Shown in pieces: positions 9,200-14,390 of a stretch of DNA of 64,000 nt. Source of the stretch: Tellurirhabdus bombi. Its GTDB lineage: Bacteria > Bacteroidota > Bacteroidia > Cytophagales > Spirosomataceae. The DNA lies in NCBI RefSeq assembly GCF_021484805.1, contig NZ_CP090557.1, forward strand, positions 2,306,001 through 2,370,000. The letters run 5' to 3'. Position numbers and translations under genes: made by a program. The notes below the pieces were generated by a model. The model did not search any database, was not told where the DNA came from, and saw only the letters and a program-made list of their open reading frames with translations. How positions within the stretch are numbered: the stretch's first letter is position 1; every line of letters begins with the position of its first letter.

Positions 9200-9485
9200 A
9201 ATGTACTATTAACCGTATAATCTAATTTACTTTTTGGTGACCGATACTGGGCTTCCTGAGTCTTAATCAAATCAGGGCTGCTTTCTCCGACCTTACCGGA
9301 CGCTAAGGTTTTAGTAAAACCATTAGGAGTTGCAGAAATATTTTCCTATTTTCGATCTGTGTTTTTATCAGACAAATGCCTATTTGCGAATGAATGATTT
9401 ACTGGCTCAATAGCACGTATCGTTTATTCCGTTGTTTGAAACCATAATAGTTTTTATTCTATACTATTATTTACCTGTCTGCACA

Positions 9486-9791
9486 ATGCGTAAGTATGAG
9501 TTAACCGATGCTCAGTGGGAAAAGATTAAAGATAGTCTACCTACCAATAATCGTCCCGGCCGTCCGTGGCGCTCCCATCGCCAGTCTTTAAATGGAATCC
9601 TGTGGATTCTCAATTCCGGTGCGCCCTGGCGGGATTTACCCGAGCGCTACGGTTCCTGGAAAACTGTTTACGACCGTTTTCGGCGCTGGCAGCGGGATGG
9701 AACCCTGGCAAAAATTTTTCATATTCTTCAGATGCATTTTCCGGGGGTCGTACTACCCACCGAAACTCTGACAACTACGACTACATCTTAA
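9486..9791 (+). pseudogene. IS5-family transposase N-terminal fragment (orfA-like)
   Basis: The ATG at 9486 opens MRKYELTDAQWEKI, followed by 'PGRPWRSHRQSLNGILWILNSGAPWRDLPERYGSWKTVYDRF' elements. This is the conserved DUF4096 N-terminal domain of two-frame IS5-family transposases. Homology ends near residue 92 ('ILQMHFPG'), after which a short unrelated tail runs to a stop at 9789-9791. The second frame with the DDE catalytic residues is absent, and I found no convincing terminal inverted repeats. The element is therefore a dead fragment inserted upstream of the polysaccharide operon. An in-frame TTG/ATG extension upstream (from 9432) adds a hydrophobic stretch unlike the family and is not preferred. 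Confidence 0.8.
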
Positions 9792-9809
9792 AGAGGTAGT
9801 CTTTTTTTT
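9779..9809 (+). terminator. Rho-independent terminator
   Basis: GACTAC (9779-9784) pairs with GTAGTC (9796-9801) across an 11-nt loop and is followed directly by eight T residues (9802-9809). It overlaps the end of the transposase fragment. Confidence 0.65.
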
Positions 9810-9830
9810 AGGCTTTTCTAGCTTGATCGA

Positions 9831-9859
9831 AGCGTATGGCATTTGCTGTACGCTTTTTT
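9831..9859 (+). terminator. Second rho-independent terminator
   Basis: AGCGTA (9831-9836) pairs with TACGCT (9849-9854) across a 12-nt loop, followed by five T residues. It stands 21 bp after the preceding hairpin, so the two form a tandem stop for plus-strand transcription. Confidence 0.55.
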
Positions 9860-10201
9860 AATTCAGAATTAATGCCAAAAAACCTTGTTACGAATGGAAA
9901 TACTTAGGTGTACGGTGTAGAATGCAGAAATATTTTACTTTTCAACCCGAATAAATCCAACTATTCAACGCCTACTAGGTAACTATTCCTGTTCAAATAT
10001 ATAGTAATTTCCTTGAGAAGCCAATCTATATTGTAAAAAAATTAAATAATAAGTCCTGATTCGAAAATTTCGAGTCTTTGCCTAATTATTTGATATTTAG
10101 TATGTTATGCTTATGTTAACTGGTTCGTGACTTAAGTATAATACTATTTATTGGTATCATTCTATTCGTTAAAGCCTTGTCTGAGCTAGGTCAAATATTT
10201 T
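9860..10201. other. Intergenic stretch without recognised genes
   Basis: AT-rich sequence between the transposase fragment and the hairpin at 10202. I see no open frame with coding character, no RNA gene and no clear repeat. It may include decayed insertion-sequence DNA. Confidence 0.6.
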
Positions 10202-10253
10202 ATTGAATAAATGCAAAAGGCCAGCATTCGCTGGCCTTTTGCATTTATTCAAT
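10202..10253 (-). terminator. Very long perfect hairpin at the 3' end of the acyltransferase gene
   Basis: Positions 10202-10225 and 10230-10253 are perfect inverted repeats: a 24-bp stem with loop ATTC. The middle of the stem is GC-rich (AAAGGCCAGC), flanked by A/T runs, so each strand carries a T-rich 3' side. It begins 5 bp after the stop codon of the minus-strand gene at 10259 and is its likely terminator. Confidence 0.75.
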
Positions 10254-10258
10254 TATTT

Positions 10259-11389
10259 TCAGGCAATTATCTGCTTGGAAAGCAAGTCCTGGTACATGTC
10301 ACTTCCGAGTACATCTTCCGGAGAGGCGATGCTGCTAAGTTGAAGCAGAAAATCGCGTAGGTCGGGGGTAATTTCGTAGGTAACGTACAGGCGGCGGTCA
10401 AACAAAATGGGTGCCTCATCCAGATCGCAAATGGCGTAGCGCTCCTGGTTAAAGGCAACGCGTCTGGAGTTTTTAGCCTGGTAGGAGGGAACCGTAGTGA
10501 CTTGCTCCAGTTGCTGGGCGTCCAGAAAGCTGTGGATGTAGGTCCAGCCTTCCCACTGTGCAGGGTACTTCTTCAGGTAAATCGAGAAATGATTGTAGAC
10601 GCTTTGTAAGCTGTGCTGGCAATAATCCTCACGGTCAGGAAAGTTACTGGCATCGATTGGCTCTTCAAAAGCCAGTACGTTGCTAAGGTCTTTGTTGCGG
10701 TAACTGAATACCGGGACAATAGGCACCTGCGAAATATGCGAGAGGAAACCTACACCTTTTCGTGCCCAGACCTGTTGTTGGCCGAGGCGAACTTGTAATT
10801 CTTTGTCTTCCTTACGGTTAATACCCGTCGTTGAGGTAAGTCCGTCGAGGTAAATGATCAGGGAGGTGCCGGCCCGTAGTTCCCGCAGGACTTGCAGGGT
10901 TGAGGACGTTTGCTCGGCATCCAGCAGGCGGAAGGTATTCGTCAGGTTGTGTTTCTGTTGCAGACGCTGAATTGTGTCCATAATAGAAGCACCCTGTTCC
11001 TGATAGGCTCTACTCCCGATCATGAGGGCGCAGTTAACGCCGTTTCGGTAGAGATAAGAGGTCAGCAAACGATAGGAACCCAGGTGAAACGTGCAGTAAA
11101 TATTTACCTTTTGCTTCGCCATGATTTCCTTGGCTGGCCCGGTAACTTTGATCAGATCATTAGCTGTGATAAATTGCTGATCGAAAGTTGTGTAGATTTG
11201 CTGAAGCAGCAATTCCTGAAACAAAGCTTCGTGCTTTTCTCTTGGAATTTCGGGCAGAACATTCTGGAGGTTAGCCGAGAAGGTAGTAAACTTAAAAAGG
11301 TATCCTTTCTCCTGGGTGAGGTCCAGGGCCTCAAACCGTTGCCGGCAGAGACCCAGTTCCTTCCGATATTGTTGCACGAAGCGTTTCAT
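10259..11389 (-). CDS. LpxL/HtrB-like acyltransferase with an extra C-terminal PqqD/RRE-like domain
   Basis: 376 aa, no signal peptide or clear membrane helix. Residues 90-290 follow the LpxL-type lysophospholipid acyltransferase fold. 'NIYCTFHLGSYRLL' (96-109, H102) sits where LpxL has its catalytic His motif. 'AGTSLIIYLDGLTST' (173-187, D182) matches the acidic 'PDQ' region. 'GVGFLSHISQVPIVPVFSYR' (212-231) matches the second substrate strand, and 'PAQWEGWTYIH' (276-286) the domain end. Unlike LpxL, no Asp/Glu follows four residues after the His. Residues 309-375 form an additional small domain with the strand-strand-helix-helix-helix pattern of PqqD-type RiPP recognition elements ('YVTYEITPDLRDFLLQLSS', 'SPEDVL', 'DLLSKQII'). 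The gene follows a 59-codon gene by 13 bp. Acylation of that peptide is my inference; a lipid acyltransferase with an unrelated tail is the alternative. Confidence 0.6.
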   Translation of the reverse strand: MKRFVQQYRKELGLCRQRFEALDLTQEKGYLFKFTTFSANLQNVLPEIPREKHEALFQELLLQQIYTTFDQQFITANDLIKVTGPAKEIMAKQKVNIYCTFHLGSYRLLTSYLYRNGVNCALMIGSRAYQEQGASIMDTIQRLQQKHNLTNTFRLLDAEQTSSTLQVLRELRAGTSLIIYLDGLTSTTGINRKEDKELQVRLGQQQVWARKGVGFLSHISQVPIVPVFSYRNKDLSNVLAFEEPIDASNFPDREDYCQHSLQSVYNHFSIYLKKYPAQWEGWTYIHSFLDAQQLEQVTTVPSYQAKNSRRVAFNQERYAICDLDEAPILFDRRLYVTYEITPDLRDFLLQLSSIASPEDVLGSDMYQDLLSKQIIA

Positions 11390-11402
11390 ATCGCGTCAGT
11401 AA

Positions 11403-11582
11403 TTATGCTGTTTGTAAACCAGAGATCGTAACTGTGAATTGAGGCATCCATTCGCAGCAGATTTGCTCTTTGTCTTTACCGGTCAAACGCAGGTGGTCGT
11501 TTTGCTCGTTTTTTGATGCGAATGATACTACAGGGTTGTTCAGTAATTGCTTAGCGGCTTTGAGTGCAAAGTTCTTTTTCAT
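11403..11582 (-). CDS. 59-aa small protein, candidate precursor peptide
   Basis: The frame runs from the ATG complementary to 11580-11582 to the TAA at 11403-11405. An in-frame TGA three codons upstream fixes the start. The N-terminal part (MKKNFALKAAKQLLNN) is basic and amphipathic, the middle is polar and charged (about 24-40), and the end is 'QICCEWMPQFTVTISGL' plus three residues, with a Cys-Cys pair at 42-43 and several Thr/Ser. It has no secretion signal, no Gly-Gly leader cleavage motif and no similarity I recognise. It lies 13 bp upstream of the acyltransferase gene and shares its promoter, so the two form an operon. A leader-core layout is plausible, but a small cytoplasmic protein of other function cannot be excluded. 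Confidence 0.6.
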   Translation of the reverse strand: MKKNFALKAAKQLLNNPVVSFASKNEQNDHLRLTGKDKEQICCEWMPQFTVTISGLQTA

Positions 11583-11676
11583 GGCGATTCAAGATTGTGA
11601 TAGATGATTGTTTTTTTCTAAGATGTCGATTGTCGCTCAGCGCGTTAACCCGGGTGCTTGTGCCTGATTGACAATA

Positions 11677-11707
11677 CAAAATTAGGTCGCCAGGGGAGGG
11701 GATTCAA
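11677..11707 (-). promoter_or_regulatory. Bacteroidota-type promoter of the peptide-acyltransferase operon
   Basis: On the minus strand a TTG (11705-11707) stands 20 bp upstream of TAATTTTG (11677-11684), matching the -33 TTG and -7 TAnnTTTG consensus. Transcription would start near 11670, giving a leader of about 90 nt. Confidence 0.5.
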
Positions 11708-11739
11708 TGGAAGGAATTAACCAATTTTAATGGTAAGAG

Positions 11740-11755
11740 TAGTAACTATTTACTA
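11740..11755. promoter_or_regulatory. Perfect palindrome between the divergent peptide and LytTR genes
   Basis: TAGTAA (11740-11745) and TTACTA (11750-11755) are inverted copies around CTAT. The site lies 52 bp upstream of the LytTR start codon and upstream of the peptide promoter, so it could be an operator for either gene. No binding protein can be assigned. Confidence 0.35.
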
Positions 11756-11807
11756 TTATTGTCTCTTAATTACGAAGAAGCTATACGATAAGTAATAAAT
11801 CGGCACC

Positions 11808-12776
11808 ATGCAGGAGTTGGTTATCAACCGATCTTTATTAAAAAAACCCTTTAAATGCATCAGCGTTTTGCTTGTTGCTGCGCTCATTTTTGAGGGCTTC
11901 AGCTGGATGTTTGCCTATCCTAGCAAAATTGAAAGAGTTAATTTCTTTGGGGGCGGCTTTAATTATCTATGGGAAATCGTCCGAGGGCTTCTTTTGCCAG
12001 AAGTCACAACGCTATATATTCTGTTGTTGACGCTGGATTTGGCACACGATATTCTGAATCTGAAAAAAGTATCGTTAACGGTAAAATCAGTTCTGAATTA
12101 CCAACTGCGGATGTTGCCAGTCCTGCTACTGGCCTTTTTTATTTTTAACCCGATTACGCAGACAATCCGCTACTTACTGGAGCGCTTTCCTAACTATCAG
12201 TTCAACTGGTATATTCAGAATTACCTACTCGGGACATTTACGTTTCGGATTTACATAATATATCTGATTCCGGTATTGATCATGGGTTATGTATCGCTCA
12301 ATAGTTCATTGATCGTTGACTTTATTGATTACCGGGCTAAACAAAAGAACCGGAAAACTGCGCCAGTAGAACCCGTGGCAGTTTTGCCCTCTGATCCTAC
12401 CCGAACCGCACTGACGCATGTACGGGCGAAAAGCAACCAGGGCGAAATATTACTTCCCGTTCAGGAGTGCTTCTGGTTTGATACGCAGGATCGATCTTAC
12501 TCCGTGGTACACCCTAGTGGACGTTTTTCTATTAATAAAAATATGCAGGAACTCGGCGAGGAGTTAAATCCTGATCAGTTCTTCCGAGTCCGCCGCGATT
12601 GTATTATTAATCTAAGTTATGTTGCCAGTTATGCTTACTGGGAAAAAGGCAAATACATTATTCGCATGCAGACGCCTGCCAACGATGAGATTGATATGCC
12701 TAAAGCGCGGTTGCAGGAGTTCCGCAACCGCCTTGGCTATTTTCAGGGATCAGAGCCCGGAGTTGACCTGGCCTGA
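11808..12776 (+). CDS. Membrane-bound LytTR-family transcriptional regulator
   Basis: 322 aa. Residues 17-170 contain four hydrophobic helices (around 17-33, 53-70, 101-120, 142-165), like the membrane-anchored LytTR proteins of Bacteroidota. After a linker rich in Lys/Pro, residues 203-315 form the LytTR DNA-binding domain: 'ILLPVQECFWFDTQDRSYSV', 'FSINKNMQELGEEL' and 'FFRVRRDCIINLSYV' follow the family's three beta-sheet elements, with the usual RV-R motif. There is no receiver domain, so the signal is presumably sensed by the membrane part. It is divergent from the peptide-acyltransferase operon and convergent with the NarL-type gene (20 bp gap). Regulation of the divergent operon is inferred only from position. 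Confidence 0.8.
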   Translation: MQELVINRSLLKKPFKCISVLLVAALIFEGFSWMFAYPSKIERVNFFGGGFNYLWEIVRGLLLPEVTTLYILLLTLDLAHDILNLKKVSLTVKSVLNYQLRMLPVLLLAFFIFNPITQTIRYLLERFPNYQFNWYIQNYLLGTFTFRIYIIYLIPVLIMGYVSLNSSLIVDFIDYRAKQKNRKTAPVEPVAVLPSDPTRTALTHVRAKSNQGEILLPVQECFWFDTQDRSYSVVHPSGRFSINKNMQELGEELNPDQFFRVRRDCIINLSYVASYAYWEKGKYIIRMQTPANDEIDMPKARLQEFRNRLGYFQGSEPGVDLA

Positions 12777-12796
12777 TGGTATATATATAGGTTAGG

Positions 12797-13498
12797 TCAT
12801 TGCAGGTAATCTCGTACACCAACGCCGTAGCGGGTTAAATGCCGGCAGCTTTCCAGATCTAACTTCTGGGCGATATTCGTCTTGTGATTGGCTAAGGTTC
12901 GATAACTGATAGACAGGCGGTCGGCAATTTCACCACCCGTATGTCCGTCTGAAACAAGCCGCAAAATTTCCTTTTCCCGCTTGCTGAGTTTATTTAATTG
13001 CTGTTTTTTATCCTCCGTTAGAATATTCATACCGTAGTTTTTCAGCAGTGTAAGAAAGCCTGGGCTATAGTAATAACCTCCGTTGTCAATAGTCTGAAAG
13101 CACTTATAAAGCTCCTCAAGTCCATCCTTAGCGTATAGAAACCCAAAAAAGCCCATTTGTAAAGCAGTTGCCATCAAACGCATATCAGGTTTACTTGTAT
13201 AAAGGATAAACTTAGTGCGTTTATTGTCATCCTGAGCTTGCCGGAGTGCATCGACGCTTTGTTGGCCGGAAATCTCCGATTCCAGAATAACGCATTCTGG
13301 ACGTTTAACGCGGATCTGCTGCAATGTATCTTCCATTTCAACCGCTTTGCCCACCACATTATAACCTTGCTGTTTTAGAAGCTGGCAAAGAACCTCGCAA
13401 TTGAAGAGTTCCGCCTGCGCGACCAAAATAGAAAAGTCCTTTTTTTTTAGTGCAAATTTTGGGTTTACCGATCCCTCTGTTCCTGTTACGCCTTTCAT
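12797..13498 (-). CDS. Atypical NarL/LuxR-type response regulator
   Basis: 233 aa. The receiver-like domain (23-140) keeps the fold pattern ('FSILVAQAELFN', 'ECVILESEISG', 'KFILYTSK', 'GFFGFLYAKDG'), but the phosphoacceptor Asp is replaced by Glu (E73). The acidic pair after strand 1 is reduced to one Glu (E30); the conserved Lys is present. The C-terminal LuxR HTH (about 165-225) is complete: 'LSKREKEILRLVSDGHTGGEIADRLSISYRTLANHKTNI'. The protein is probably phosphorylation-independent, or a constitutively active form. No histidine kinase is adjacent. A run of nine A residues on the coding strand (13440-13448, codons 18-20) could cause slippage. An array of repeats lies about 100 bp upstream. 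Confidence 0.8.
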   Translation of the reverse strand: MKGVTGTEGSVNPKFALKKKDFSILVAQAELFNCEVLCQLLKQQGYNVVGKAVEMEDTLQQIRVKRPECVILESEISGQQSVDALRQAQDDNKRTKFILYTSKPDMRLMATALQMGFFGFLYAKDGLEELYKCFQTIDNGGYYYSPGFLTLLKNYGMNILTEDKKQQLNKLSKREKEILRLVSDGHTGGEIADRLSISYRTLANHKTNIAQKLDLESCRHLTRYGVGVRDYLQ

Positions 13499-13593
13499 GA
13501 TTTATCAAGTTGATTAAATATGTTATTCGTACCAGATACTAACAGTAGGTACTCATAAAGTACAGGTAGACTCCTATAAATGTCAATCGGTCA

Positions 13594-13629
13594 CGTCTGA
13601 AATGACCATTTTTGTGCGTGAAATAACCA
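13594..13629 (+). promoter_or_regulatory. Operator-like repeat pair, plus orientation
   Basis: Two copies of a core GAAAT(G/A)ACCA at 13599-13608 and 13620-13629, repeating with a 21-bp period. The second is preceded by TGCGT, giving TGCGTGAAATAACCA (13615-13629). The pair lies about 100-130 bp upstream of the NarL-type start codon and mirrors the pair at 13746-13781. Confidence 0.6.
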
Positions 13630-13745
13630 AAAATTTAACGGCAGGCACTATACGAAGCAAAATCAGTGTATGGTCGGTACGTAAAGGGGTATAACAACTT
13701 TTTTAGCCTTTTTGCGGCGTTTTGCGCATAAACCGCAGAGAAAAA

Positions 13746-13781
13746 TGGTCATTTCACGCAGCATATTGGTCATTTCACGCA
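13746..13781 (-). promoter_or_regulatory. Operator-like repeat pair, minus orientation
   Basis: Two identical 15-bp copies, TGGTCATTTCACGCA at 13746-13760 and 13767-13781, again with a 21-bp period and inverted relative to the pair at 13594-13629. A -7-like TAACTTTA (13785-13792) follows directly and a TTG (13766-13768) lies inside the second copy. A protein bound here would cover the promoter of the helix-turn-helix gene at 13875. Confidence 0.65.
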
Positions 13782-13874
13782 AAGTAACTTTACAATTAAT
13801 AAATGAGGAGCTAGTTTCACTTAACGATTCAGGAAAAGAATTATAAAAAATCATAAAAGTTACTCAACACAGCA

Positions 13875-14300
13875 ATGCGCAACATTCAAAATCTCGCAGC
13901 CGAAGAAGTAGAACAACTCAGAAAAGCCATTCGCGAAACAGCTAACGCAGCTTTCAAAAAGCGCTGCCAGTGTGTGCTTTATAGCTACCACGGACTTTCC
14001 GTATCTGAATTGATGGAAGTCTTCGAAGTAGATCGCCGTAGCATCTATAACTGGTTGAACCGCTGGGAGAAAGGCCGTATGATGGGTCTGGAAGACAAAC
14101 CAGGTCGTGGACTGAAGCCAAAACTGAATCCAGAGAACGCATATCATGTTGAGCAGGTGATGAAAGCAATGAATTACTATCCTCGCCAACCACAACAAGC
14201 CGTCAACCATATCAACAAATATTTATCTATTCCTGTTAGTCAGGATACTTTACGTCGCTTCGTAAAGAAAATATCTACTTTAAGCACCGTAAATGCTTAA
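13875..14300 (+). CDS. IS630-type helix-turn-helix protein (stand-alone orfA)
   Basis: 141 aa. It resembles the N-terminal DNA-binding domain of IS630-family transposases: 'FKKRCQCVLYSYHGLSVSELMEVFEVDRRSIYNWLNRWE' elements (residues 27-66), then 'GLEDKPGRGLKPKL' (74-87) and a second helix-turn-helix ending 'QDTLRRFVKKI'. The DDE catalytic half is missing. The frame-shifted reading after residue 130 gives 'YFKHRKCL', like the usual orfA/orfB junction, so this is probably what remains of a two-frame element. A terminator and dnaG follow at once. The promoter region carries an operator-like repeat array, which suggests the protein is expressed and may have been recruited as a regulator. That last point is inference. 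Confidence 0.65.
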   Translation: MRNIQNLAAEEVEQLRKAIRETANAAFKKRCQCVLYSYHGLSVSELMEVFEVDRRSIYNWLNRWEKGRMMGLEDKPGRGLKPKLNPENAYHVEQVMKAMNYYPRQPQQAVNHINKYLSIPVSQDTLRRFVKKISTLSTVNA

Positions 14301-14332
14301 TTAGTAGTTTGTTGATTGATTTTTATATGTTT

Positions 14333-14378
14333 AATTCCTTCTTTTTACTCCTTGCGCAGGGGTTAAAAAGAAGGAATT
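14333..14378. terminator. Bidirectional terminator between the HTH gene and dnaG
   Basis: Positions 14333-14347 and 14364-14378 form a perfect 15-bp stem (AATTCCTTCTTTTTA and its complement) with a 16-nt loop. AT-rich flanks on both sides suit termination of the plus-strand HTH gene and of the minus-strand dnaG transcript, whose stop is at 14391. Confidence 0.7.
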
Positions 14379-14390
14379 ATTATTTTCTGG

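Noticed and set aside
9200-9431. Promoter or riboswitch upstream of the wza-like gene
   Set aside because: Only small inverted repeats (GGTTTT/AAAACC and CCTTA/TAAGG) were found; no TAnnTTTG box and no known riboswitch core.
10910-11431. 173-codon plus-strand open frame opposite the acyltransferase gene
   Set aside because: It is antisense to a gene with clear family motifs; its sequence has no recognisable domain.
13663-13854. 63-codon open frame on the minus strand in the regulatory region
   Set aside because: Its translation is largely the repeat array (REMT repeated), it overlaps the promoter of the HTH gene and it shows no coding character.
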